Below are positions 26,672 through 34,540 of a DNA stretch of 64,000 nt, piece after piece (position 1 is the first letter of the stretch; every line of letters begins with the position of its first letter). Origin of the DNA: Dongia_A sp035695765 (GTDB lineage: Bacteria; Pseudomonadota; Alphaproteobacteria; Dongiales; Dongiaceae); assembly GCA_035695765.1 (NCBI GenBank), contig DASRRI010000088.1, positions 1-64,000 on the forward strand. The letters are read 5' to 3'. The notes beneath the pieces were generated by a model that saw nothing but the letters and a program-made list of their open reading frames with translations, had not been told where the DNA came from and searched no databases. Position numbers and translations under genes: made by a program.

Positions 26672-26970
26672 ACCTCGATACAACGACGCATCGACTGATA
26701 TCGATCCACGTCGCCTTCACTTAACTGTATGTGCTCTCTGCAGCTGACCACGGCCGTCGAGCCCCGATCCGGCGCGATTTCAGTAACGCCAAGTTACATG
26801 TCCGGCGACTGTTACATGCCGTCACATAAATTCTTGCGCCGATCGTCCCGGCTCTGATCCCGCGTCACCAAATAAAGACGAAGTCGCGAGGGCGCCCCAC
26901 GCCCGAGAATAGGCATAGGCGTTGCGGGCCTTTCGTCCGAACCTCGTCACGACGAACTTCGGAGCGTGCC
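26672..26970. promoter_or_regulatory. Non-coding gap with GTTAC repeats before the DUF6600 gene
   Basis: No gene is seen. At 26783-26797 GTAAC and GTTAC face each other across five bases, and a further GTTACATG at 26811-26818 repeats the GTTACATG at 26793-26800 in direct orientation, 18 bases apart. Direct and inverted copies of one half-site are typical of response-regulator or similar operators. They lie about 155 bases before the DUF6600 start. Confidence 0.4.
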
Positions 26971-27990
26971 ATGGCATCACGAATACGTAGAGCGTTTCTC
27001 GCCATCCTTGTCGCGTTGGGACTGGCTGCAGGCCTGCAGGCGGTGCCGGCTTCGGCCCAGGAGGTGGACATAACCGTCTTCCACAATCGCTTGGCGCCTT
27101 ATGGGCACTGGATCCAGCATCCGCGATATGGGTGGGCATGGCATCCGACCGGCGTCGAGGCCGGCTGGCGCCCTTACACGCATGGACATTGGGTTTGGAC
27201 CGCAGAGTACGGCTGGTACTGGGATTCGGATTATGAGTGGGGGTGGGCGCCCTTCCACTACGGCCGTTGGGCCTTCGATAACCAGTACGGCTGGATCTGG
27301 GTGCCAGGTCAAGTGTGGGCGCCAGCGTGGGTGGTGTGGCGCTCCGGTGGCGGCTATGTCGGTTGGGCGCCGATGCCGCCGGAGGCAGTCTGGCAGGCGG
27401 ACATCGGCTTCGGCGGGTTCGATCTCGACGTGCGCTCTGCGCCAGCCTGGATCTTCTGCCAAGAGCGGTACCTGGCGGCGCCGCGCCCGATTATCGTTCC
27501 GCCAACGCGAAACGTCACCATCATCAAGCAGACAACCAACGTGACCAACTACGTGACGATCAACAACCGGATCGTGAACAGGAGCGTCGACGTTCATCGC
27601 ATCGAAGCGGCGACGCACACCCGCATTACGCCGGTGCACGTCCGGGATGTTGCCCATCCCATGCCGAGCGCGAAGAGGCATGCGGCCAGTGGAGCAGTGC
27701 AGGTATTCCGGCCAACGGCACAGCCGCCACAGTCACCGTCCGACCGAAAGCACATGACGAACCAGCAGGCGACGGCGAACAAGCGCCAACCGGCGCAGAT
27801 CGAGGAGCAACAGCGCCGGGCCGAAGTCGAGCGGCGGGAGCAGTTGCAGAGCCTCGAGCGCCAGAAACAGCAACACGAGGAAGCCCGGCGTCAGGAGCAG
27901 CAGAAGCCGGACTCCTGGCGGCGTTGGCAGCAGCAGTGCCAGGAAAATCCAGCGACATGCCCACCTCAGTGGGGCACGCCCAACCGGTAA
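26971..27990 (+). CDS. Secreted YXWGXW-repeat (DUF6600-type) protein
   Basis: A 339-residue exported protein. The Sec signal (RRAFLAILVALGLAAGLQAVPASAQ) is followed by 100 residues rich in Trp, Tyr and Gly with repeats such as YGHWIQHPRYGWAWHP, YGWYWDSDYEWGWAPFHYGRW and YGWIWVPG. A basic, Gln/Arg/Glu-rich, probably coiled or disordered tail fills residues 230-339 (QQRRAEVERREQLQSLERQ). Such proteins are found in the envelope of many proteobacteria; no function is established. It could bind wall or polysaccharide, but that is a guess. Confidence 0.82.
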   Translation: MASRIRRAFLAILVALGLAAGLQAVPASAQEVDITVFHNRLAPYGHWIQHPRYGWAWHPTGVEAGWRPYTHGHWVWTAEYGWYWDSDYEWGWAPFHYGRWAFDNQYGWIWVPGQVWAPAWVVWRSGGGYVGWAPMPPEAVWQADIGFGGFDLDVRSAPAWIFCQERYLAAPRPIIVPPTRNVTIIKQTTNVTNYVTINNRIVNRSVDVHRIEAATHTRITPVHVRDVAHPMPSAKRHAASGAVQVFRPTAQPPQSPSDRKHMTNQQATANKRQPAQIEEQQRRAEVERREQLQSLERQKQQHEEARRQEQQKPDSWRRWQQQCQENPATCPPQWGTPNR

Positions 27991-28025
27991 GGGCGGAGCC
28001 CTGCTCTCTCGGCAGGGAACACCGT

Positions 28026-28055
28026 TCGAAGCGGCGCCTTGCGGCGCCGCTTCGA
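28026..28055. terminator. Bidirectional hairpin between convergent genes
   Basis: A perfect 13-base-pair stem (TCGAAGCGGCGCC with its complement) around a TTGC loop lies between the DUF6600 gene and the convergent aldehyde dehydrogenase. There is no clear T tract on either side. Confidence 0.55.
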
Positions 28056-28072
28056 GCCGATAGCCGTATTGG

Positions 28073-29572
28073 CTAGCTGATATTGATCCAGGTCGCCTTC
28101 AGCTGCGTGTATTTGTCCATCGCGTGCAGCGACTTGTCGCGGCCGAAGCCGGATTGCTTGAAGCCGCCGAAGGGCGAAGAGATGTGGCCATTGTCGAAGC
28201 AATTGACCCACACCACGCCGGCGCGCAGGGCCTGCGACGTCTTGAAGGCCTTGTTGATGTCGCTGGTCCACACCGCGGCGGCGAGGCCGTAGATCGTGTC
28301 GTTGCCGATCTTCACCGCTTCCGCCTGGTCCTTGAAGGTGATGGTGGAGAGCACGGGGCCGAAGATCTCTTCCTGCGCGATCTTCATGCTGTTCTTCACG
28401 CCGTCGAACAAGGTTGGCTCGATATAGAAGCCGCCCGTCTCGGTACGCGCCCGCTTGCCGCCGAAGGCGAGCTTGGCGCCTTCCTTGGCTCCCGCTTCGA
28501 TGTAGCCGAGCACGCGGTTCATCTGCGTCTCGTCCACCATCGCACCCATCTTGGTCTTCGGGTCGAGCGGATCGCCTGGCTGCAGGATCTGCGCGACCTT
28601 CTGGATCTTCTCCAGCACCGCATCCTTGATCGATTCTTCCACGATCAGGCGCGAGCCCGCGTTGCACACTTCGCCCTGGTTATAGAAGATGCCCCAGGCG
28701 GCCGCTTCGGCCGCGGCTTCGAGATCCGGGCAATCCGCCATGATGATGTTCGGCGTCTTGCCGCCACACTCCAGCGAGACCTGCTTCATGTTGCTCTCGC
28801 CGGAATAGCGCAAGAAATACTTCCCGACCTCGGTCGAGCCGGTGAAGGTGATGGCATCGGCATCCATGTGCCGGCCGAGCGCCTGCCCCGCCGTCTCGCC
28901 ATAGCCGGGGATGACGTTGAACACGCCTTCGGGAACGCCGGCCTCCGCAGCCAGCTCCGCCAGGCGCAGCATGGAGAGCGGCGATTGCTCCGCCGGCTTG
29001 ATGACCATCGAGTTGCCGGTGGCGAGCGCCGGGCCGATCTTCCAGCTTCCCATCAGCAGAGGGAAATTCCACGGGATGACGGCGCCGACGACGCCCAGCG
29101 GCTCACGCCGGATCATCGCAATGGCATTCGGTGCGGTCGGTGCGATCTCGTCGTAGATCTTGTCGATCGCCTCGGCATACCAGCGGATGCACTGGATGGA
29201 GAGCGGCACGTCGACCTTGGAGCTGTCGCCGATCGGCTTGCCCATATCGAGGGTCTCGAGCAGCGCCAGCTCGGTCGCATGCTTTTCCATCAGGTCTGCG
29301 AAGCGTAACAAAACCTTCTTGCGCTCCGCCCCGGCGATTCGAGACCAGACGCCCTTGTCGAAGGCGGCGCGCGCAGCCTTCACCGCACGGTCGACATCTT
29401 CCTTGTCGCCCGCCGAAACCTGGGTCAGGGCCTTGCCGGTCGCCGGGTTGACGCAGGTGAAGGTTTTGCCGGAAGCTGCGGAAACATAACGATTTCCGAT
29501 GAAGCACTGATTGCGATAGCTGAGGCCGTGGGCTTGGTCCTTCCAGCTTTCAACGCTGAGGGCGGCGGACAT
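28073..29572 (-). CDS. Aldehyde dehydrogenase, PuuC-like
   Basis: A 499-residue NAD(P)-dependent aldehyde dehydrogenase. The catalytic base is E268 in SLECGGKTPN, the nucleophile is C303 in NQGEVCNAGSR, and PWNFPLLMGSWKIGPALATGN is the cofactor region. The full sequence, including ESWKDQAHGLSYRNQCFIGNRYV at the start, resembles the PuuC group that oxidises gamma-glutamyl-gamma-aminobutyraldehyde in putrescine breakdown. This would fit the polyamine genes nearby, but related enzymes oxidise other aldehydes. The ATG at 29572 is used because the upstream extension lacks homology. Confidence 0.85.
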   Translation of the reverse strand: MSAALSVESWKDQAHGLSYRNQCFIGNRYVSAASGKTFTCVNPATGKALTQVSAGDKEDVDRAVKAARAAFDKGVWSRIAGAERKKVLLRFADLMEKHATELALLETLDMGKPIGDSSKVDVPLSIQCIRWYAEAIDKIYDEIAPTAPNAIAMIRREPLGVVGAVIPWNFPLLMGSWKIGPALATGNSMVIKPAEQSPLSMLRLAELAAEAGVPEGVFNVIPGYGETAGQALGRHMDADAITFTGSTEVGKYFLRYSGESNMKQVSLECGGKTPNIIMADCPDLEAAAEAAAWGIFYNQGEVCNAGSRLIVEESIKDAVLEKIQKVAQILQPGDPLDPKTKMGAMVDETQMNRVLGYIEAGAKEGAKLAFGGKRARTETGGFYIEPTLFDGVKNSMKIAQEEIFGPVLSTITFKDQAEAVKIGNDTIYGLAAAVWTSDINKAFKTSQALRAGVVWVNCFDNGHISSPFGGFKQSGFGRDKSLHAMDKYTQLKATWINIS

Positions 29573-29682
29573 GGGTGATCTCCTTCCAGACATGAGGCGC
29601 GGAGTGTATCGGCGGCGCCTTGCCCCCATCAAGCCGACCGGCCATGAGCTTTTCTGATCTCAGAATTGCTTGGCGGTCGTGG

Positions 29683-29698
29683 TGTGACGCGCATCACA
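29683..29698. promoter_or_regulatory. CRP/FNR-type palindrome
   Basis: TGTGA, six bases, TCACA: both half-sites match the CRP consensus perfectly. It lies 111 bases upstream of the aldehyde dehydrogenase start and ahead of a possible rightward small transcript, so it could act on either side. Confidence 0.5.
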
Positions 29699-29782
29699 GA
29701 CTCGAATCACAGGATGGGTCTTTACTCCGTTCCATCAGGCGTGCCCAACACCCATCCGTCCCCAATGGGCCTGTCTGAACCG

Positions 29783-29820
29783 GCGCCCGGAGAATCATCC
29801 CCTCCGGGCGCACTTTTATT
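29783..29820 (+). terminator. Rightward intrinsic terminator without an obvious gene
   Basis: GCGCCCGGAG and CTCCGGGCGC pair over ten bases around a 9-base loop, followed by ACTTTTATTT on the plus strand. Both flanking genes run leftward, so this terminator belongs to a rightward transcript that starts inside the 250-base gap, probably a small RNA. Confidence 0.7.
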
Positions 29821-29824
29821 TGGG

Positions 29825-30382
29825 CTACAGCATCCCTGGCCGGAATTGCGAACGGCGGCTGATGATCTTGCCGGCGATCATGAACACGCCATCGCCCGTA
29901 TAGTGCAGCGTTTCGGGATGCTTCGGCGATGCCGCGACATGGGCCCGCACGATTTCGAAGATGAAGAAGTTGTACTTCCGGACCAGCGCATCGTCGTAAA
30001 GCCGGCATTCGAAGTTCGCATGGCATTCGCGGATCAAAGGCACCTCGACCTCTCGTCCTTCATCGGCGGTCAGGCCGAATGCCTCGAACTTTTCGATCTC
30101 CGCGCCACTGGTATTGCCGATCTTGATGACTGTATCTGTCAGTGCCGTCGTCGGCAGATTGATCACGCATTCGCGGCTTCGGCGGATCAGCTCAAAGCTG
30201 TGGTTGCTCGCCGCAATCACACAGCCGACCAATGAGGGCGTGAACTCCATGATTGTGTGCCAACCCATGGGCATGATGTTGGTCTCATCCCGCCAGCGCG
30301 CGCTCACCAGCACGATCGGCCCTGGCTCCAGATAGCGCCGGACCTCGCTGACGGGAAAATCGCGCTTCTTCGGCTTCAGCAA
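29825..30382 (-). CDS. Flavin reductase family protein, non-ATG start
   Basis: About 185 residues of the FMN-binding flavin-reductase-like fold (ISARW-type start GPIVLVSARWRDETNIMPMGWHTIMEFTPSLVGCVIAASNHSFELIRRSRECVINLPT). Such proteins reduce flavin for partner oxygenases or act as flavoenzymes themselves. No ATG or GTG precedes the conserved region. The likely start is TTG at 30382 (or CTG at 30379), inside the last codons of eda, so translation may depend on coupling to eda. It ends the Entner-Doudoroff operon, where its role is unknown. Confidence 0.8.
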   Translation of the reverse strand: MLKPKKRDFPVSEVRRYLEPGPIVLVSARWRDETNIMPMGWHTIMEFTPSLVGCVIAASNHSFELIRRSRECVINLPTTALTDTVIKIGNTSGAEIEKFEAFGLTADEGREVEVPLIRECHANFECRLYDDALVRKYNFFIFEIVRAHVAASPKHPETLHYTGDGVFMIAGKIISRRSQFRPGML

Positions 30383-31026
30383 GACGTGATGTTGTTGAGC
30401 GCGTCGGTGAAGGCGCGGGACCGGCGCGCGATGTCGGCCCAGTCCTTCGCCTTGAGCGCAGCGGCGGGCAGCATTGACGAACTGCCCACCATCACCACGT
30501 TGGGCAGCGCCAGATAGGAACCGGCATTCAGCGCATTGATGCCGCCGGTCGGACAGAAGCGAAGGTCCGGAAACGGCCCGGCCCAGGATTTCAGCATGGC
30601 GGTCCCGCCGGCCGCTTCCGCCGGGAAGAACTTGAACTCGCTCCAGCCATGCTGCAGGCCGGTCATCACATCGGACGCTGTCGCGGTACCCGGCAGGTAC
30701 GGCATCTTCAGCTCGTGCGCGATCTCCAGCAGCGCCGGCGTAAGGCCGGGGCTGATCGCAAACCGCACGCCGAGGGCGGCACAGGTCTTCATCTGCGCGC
30801 CGGTGGCCACAGTGCCGGCGCCGATCAGCAGCTTGGGACGCTCCTTCTGCAGCTTGGCGATGGCGTCGAACGCCGCCGCGGTGCGCAAAGTCACTTCGAT
30901 CGCCGGCAATCCGCCTTCTGCCAGCGCATCGGCCAGCGGCACGGCGTCCTCGACGGACTCGATCGCGACCACGGGCAAGGCACGAATGCCGTCGAGCAAG
31001 GCGAAGACTGAGGTTGGTCCGGTCAT
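30376..31026 (-). CDS. eda: 2-dehydro-3-deoxy-6-phosphogluconate (KDPG) aldolase
   Basis: A 216-residue class I aldolase that cleaves KDPG to pyruvate and glyceraldehyde 3-phosphate, the last step of the Entner-Doudoroff pathway. The Schiff-base lysine is K132 in EFKFFPAEAAGG, and E44 in AIEVTLRT is the acid/base. LIGAGTV and PTGGI are the phosphate-site loops. The ATG overlaps the glk stop as ATGA. Confidence 0.96.
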   Translation of the reverse strand: MTGPTSVFALLDGIRALPVVAIESVEDAVPLADALAEGGLPAIEVTLRTAAAFDAIAKLQKERPKLLIGAGTVATGAQMKTCAALGVRFAISPGLTPALLEIAHELKMPYLPGTATASDVMTGLQHGWSEFKFFPAEAAGGTAMLKSWAGPFPDLRFCPTGGINALNAGSYLALPNVVMVGSSSMLPAAALKAKDWADIARRSRAFTDALNNITSC

Positions 31027-31988
31027 GTTCCCTCGCGATCGAATTGGCGACGCACGCCGTAGAGCGCGGCGCGCTCTTCCAGGATGACGGAGATCGGCAT
31101 GGCCTGCAGGATGGCGGCGACGCGGCCCTTGTCCAGGAACCGCGTGATGAGATCGCTGCGCCGTGCGAAGTCCAACAGCTTCGGCGTGATGCCGCCGCCG
31201 ATATAGACACCGCCGCGTGATCCGAAGGCGAGCGCCAGATCGCCTGTCACGCTGCCCAGCATGTCGAAGAACATCAGCACGGCATTCACCGCTATTTCCT
31301 CACCGGCCAGCGCGCGGCGCGAAATTTCCGGCGCGTCGATCTCTCCCGCCTGCTGGCCCGCTTCCTCCGCCATGAAGCGATAGACGTTCACCAGGCCAGC
31401 GCCGTTCAGCACGCGCTCGGCGGAGACGCGGCCATATTTAGCGCGCATGCGCTGCCAAAGCCGAATTTCCTGGTCCGTGTTGGGCGCGAAACCAATATGG
31501 CCCCCTTCGCCGGAAATAACAGCCCAGGCGTCCTTTCCCGCCGGTACATAGGCGCCCACACCGAGCCCGGTGCCGGGACCGATCACCAGGCTGGGAGAGC
31601 TCGGATCAGCCGTGCCCGCGCGCAGCGAAGCCAGTTGTGCGCCGTCCAAAGTGGGTACCGATGCCGCCAGCGCCTCGAAATCGTTGATCACGACAAAGCG
31701 GTCGAACTGGAATTTGCGCTTCAGTTCGGCCTTCAAGAACCGCCAGGGGGAGTTGGTGAACTTGATCTCCGGTCCGTGGGCGGGACAAGCGACGGCGAAG
31801 CAGGCCCGCGTAGGTCGCGGCCGCGTCAAGCCGGCGAAATAGGCGGCGATCGCTTCATCGAGGCTGGGAAAGCTGGCGGCGCTCAACACCCGTACATCAT
31901 GCAGCGCGCTGTTTTCATCGCTGAGAGCAAAGCGCGCATTGGTGCCGCCGATATCGGCAACCAGCAGATCCGATGCCGATTGCGGCAT
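31023..31988 (-). CDS. glk: Glucokinase
   Basis: A 321-residue ATP-dependent hexokinase of the bacterial glucokinase family, making glucose 6-phosphate. The ATP-phosphate motif is VADIGGTNARFALSD at the N-terminus, the glucose-binding string NSPWRF is in the first domain, with FVVINDFEALA and VIGPGTGLGVGA following, and GEGGHIGFAP further on. It lies four bases after edd and overlaps eda, within the operon that consumes its product. Confidence 0.95.
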   Translation of the reverse strand: MPQSASDLLVADIGGTNARFALSDENSALHDVRVLSAASFPSLDEAIAAYFAGLTRPRPTRACFAVACPAHGPEIKFTNSPWRFLKAELKRKFQFDRFVVINDFEALAASVPTLDGAQLASLRAGTADPSSPSLVIGPGTGLGVGAYVPAGKDAWAVISGEGGHIGFAPNTDQEIRLWQRMRAKYGRVSAERVLNGAGLVNVYRFMAEEAGQQAGEIDAPEISRRALAGEEIAVNAVLMFFDMLGSVTGDLALAFGSRGGVYIGGGITPKLLDFARRSDLITRFLDKGRVAAILQAMPISVILEERAALYGVRRQFDREGT

Positions 31989-31991
31989 GGG

Positions 31992-33818
31992 TCACGCAGC
32001 TCCTAGCAAGGTAACGGCGCCCTGTTCCGGCTGCGTCGCATGCGCGCGCATCGCGCCGAACAGCTCGCGCCCGAAGCCGAAAGCTGATTTGCGCGGATCA
32101 GGACGCCACTGCGCACGGGCGTTCCATTCCGCGTCCGGCACTTCGGCAATCAAGGTCATGTGCTCGGAATCGAGCGAAACCACATCGCCCTCGTGCAGGC
32201 GCCCGATCGGCCCCTCGCCCGCCGCTTCCGGCGATACGTGGATGGCGGCCGGCACCTTGCCCGACGCGCCCGACATGCGCCCATCCGTGACGAGCGCCAC
32301 CTTGTAGCCAAGGTCCTGCAGGACGCCGAGCGCGGGGGTGAGCTTGTGCAGCTCCGGCATGCCGTTCGCGCGCGGCCCCTGACCGCGCACCACCACGATG
32401 GCGTCGCGGTGCAGCTTGCCTTCCTTGAAGGCAGCCAGCACATGGTCCTGGTCATCGAAGATGGCGGCCGGCGCGCGCACCACGCGGTGCTGCGGCTTCA
32501 CGGCCGACACCTTGATGATGGAGCGACCGAGATTGCCGGTAAGCAGCCTGATGCCGCCTTCGGAATCGAACGGATCATCGGCTGGGCGCAGCACGTCGCG
32601 GTCGCTGCTTTGCGCCGGCGCGTCTCGCCAATCGAGGCGGCCGTCATTCAGCCAGGGCTCGCGCGCATAAGCGGAGAGTCCCTTGCCAACGATGGTCTCG
32701 ACATCGCCATGCATGCGCCCGGTCGCCAGCAACTGCCCGATCACAAAGCCTGTCCCGCCTGCCGCCTGGAAGTGATTCACGTCGGCCTGCCCGTTGGGAT
32801 AGACCCGCGCCAGAAGCGGCGTTGCGCGCGAGATGTCGGCAATGTCAGTCCAGTCGATGCGGATGCCAGCGATCGACGCCATCGCCACCAGATGGATCGT
32901 GTGGTTGGTCGATCCGCCCGTCGCGACCAAAGTCGCAATGGCATTGACGATGGCGCGCTCGTCCACGATCTCCGCCATCGGGCGGTAGTCGTTGCCTTGC
33001 GCCGTAATCTGCGCCGCACGCTGGGTGGCCGCGCGCGTCAGTGCCGTGCGCAGCGGCGTATTGGGATTGACGAAAGCGGCGCCGGGCAAATGCAGGCCCA
33101 TCGCCTCCATCATCATTTGGTTGGAATTTGCCGTACCATAGAAGGTGCAAGTGCCAGGCGAATGGTACGAGGCGGATTCCGCCGCCAGTAATTCCGTCCG
33201 TCTGACCTTGCCCTCGGCATAAAGCTGCCGGATGCGCGACTTCTCGGCATTCGGCAAGCCACTGGGCATCGGCCCGCCCGGCACGAAGATCACCGGCAGA
33301 TGCCCGAACGCAAGCGCGCCCATGAACAGGCCCGGCACGATCTTGTCACAGATGCCGAGGCACAGGGCCGCGTCGAACATGCCGTGCGTCAGCGCGACCG
33401 CGGTCGACAGCGCAATCACGTCTCGGCTGAACAGCGACAGCTCCATGCCCGGCTGGCCTTGCGTGACGCCGTCGCACATGGCGGGCGTGCCGCCGGCGAA
33501 CTGTGCGACCGCACCGACGTCGTCTGCCGCCTGCTTGATCAGCACCGGATATTCGCCGTATGGCTGATGCGCCGACAGCATGTCGTTATACGCCGACACG
33601 ATCCCAATATTGGGCGCCGTGTCGGCCGCCAGCGCTTGCTTGTGATGCGAATCGCAGGCCGCGAAACCATGCGCCAGGTTCCCGCAAGAGAGATGCGTGC
33701 GCTCCGGCTTCTGTGCGCGGGCCGCGGCCATCCGATCCAGATAGTCGCGGCGGCTATCCGCGCTCTTGGCCTTGATCCGCTCCGTGACCTCTTGGATGAC
33801 GGCGTTCAATTGGGTCAT
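31992..33818 (-). CDS. edd: Phosphogluconate dehydratase
   Basis: A 608-residue Fe-S dehydratase of the IlvD/Edd family, turning 6-phosphogluconate into KDPG. Visible strings are THLSCGNLAHGFAACD, GTPAMCDGVTQGQPGMELSL, LGICDKIVPGL and LVTDGRMSGASGKVPAAIH; the cysteines in the first three are candidate cluster ligands. The ATG at 33818 is five bases from the pgl stop; the longer in-frame extension is read-through of pgl DNA. It is the core gene of the operon. Confidence 0.96.
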   Translation of the reverse strand: MTQLNAVIQEVTERIKAKSADSRRDYLDRMAAARAQKPERTHLSCGNLAHGFAACDSHHKQALAADTAPNIGIVSAYNDMLSAHQPYGEYPVLIKQAADDVGAVAQFAGGTPAMCDGVTQGQPGMELSLFSRDVIALSTAVALTHGMFDAALCLGICDKIVPGLFMGALAFGHLPVIFVPGGPMPSGLPNAEKSRIRQLYAEGKVRRTELLAAESASYHSPGTCTFYGTANSNQMMMEAMGLHLPGAAFVNPNTPLRTALTRAATQRAAQITAQGNDYRPMAEIVDERAIVNAIATLVATGGSTNHTIHLVAMASIAGIRIDWTDIADISRATPLLARVYPNGQADVNHFQAAGGTGFVIGQLLATGRMHGDVETIVGKGLSAYAREPWLNDGRLDWRDAPAQSSDRDVLRPADDPFDSEGGIRLLTGNLGRSIIKVSAVKPQHRVVRAPAAIFDDQDHVLAAFKEGKLHRDAIVVVRGQGPRANGMPELHKLTPALGVLQDLGYKVALVTDGRMSGASGKVPAAIHVSPEAAGEGPIGRLHEGDVVSLDSEHMTLIAEVPDAEWNARAQWRPDPRKSAFGFGRELFGAMRAHATQPEQGAVTLLGAA

Positions 33819-33823
33819 GGCAC

Positions 33824-34540
33824 TCACTCGGTCCAGAGGAATTCCAAATCGTCCTTGCGATGGGACAGCAGCGTCGCGATCGGCGTGTCGGAAGTCCCGG
33901 CCAGCGCCTGCAAGGCGACCGTCCGCTTCGGCCGGCCGGAGATCGCGACCAGGATCAGCCGCGCATAGAGCAACGCCGTAATGGTCAGCGACAGCCGCGC
34001 GTAGCCGCTCTGCGCCTTGTCGACCGCGACGCACAAGGCGGGGCTATGGAGATCGAGGCCGGCCTTGGTCTCGGGCAATCCCGGAAACAACGAGGCGAAA
34101 TGTCCGTCCGTTCCCATGCCGAGCAACACGACATCGAACGGCCGCGGCATGGAATTGATCGATCGCTCCGCTTCGGCCAAGCCGGCGCTGGGCCGCGGCT
34201 TATTGCTGTAGAGCGGATGGAACTGCGCTGAGCTCGCCTGGTTCCGCAGCAAGGCATGGCGCACCAGATGCTCGTTGCTGTCGGTGTGCGTTGCCTTCAC
34301 CCAGCGTTCATCGGTCAGACCGACATGCACCTTCGCCCAATCGAGATGCATGGACGACAAGCGATCGAAGATCGGCTGCGGCGTCGAACCCCCCGCCACC
34401 ACCAGGCTGGCGACACTGCGCGAGGCAATGCTGTCGTCCAGCAGGTCGGCGATCTGGGCGGCTGCCTTGTTGGCCCAGCTTGTGCGGTCCGGGCAGTCGA
34501 CCCAGCGGACCTTGGTACTGCTCGGTGGTTTCTCAAGCAT
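33824..34540 (-). CDS. pgl: 6-phosphogluconolactonase
   Basis: About 238 residues of the DevB-type lactonase, hydrolysing 6-phosphogluconolactone made by Zwf. Motifs are LVVAGGSTPQPIFDRLS, VHVGLTDERWV, and DVVLLGMGTDGHFASLFPG, which holds the catalytic residues. The start is uncertain: ATG at 34540 overlaps zwf by eight bases and ATG at 34549 by more. Either way it is co-translated with zwf. Confidence 0.94.
   Translation of the reverse strand: MLEKPPSSTKVRWVDCPDRTSWANKAAAQIADLLDDSIASRSVASLVVAGGSTPQPIFDRLSSMHLDWAKVHVGLTDERWVKATHTDSNEHLVRHALLRNQASSAQFHPLYSNKPRPSAGLAEAERSINSMPRPFDVVLLGMGTDGHFASLFPGLPETKAGLDLHSPALCVAVDKAQSGYARLSLTITALLYARLILVAISGRPKRTVALQALAGTSDTPIATLLSHRKDDLEFLWTE

Noticed and set aside
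26455..26751. A minus-strand gene opposite the oxidase remnant
   Set aside because: The frame has no family features, while the plus strand carries recognisable oxidase fragments.
29825..31210. A 461-residue fusion of flavin reductase with upstream sequence
   Set aside because: The upstream part is the wrong frame of eda and glk. The flavin reductase homology begins only at about 30380.
33819..34034. N-terminal extension of phosphogluconate dehydratase
   Set aside because: The extension reads the pgl gene in another frame. The ATG at 33818 matches the normal protein start.
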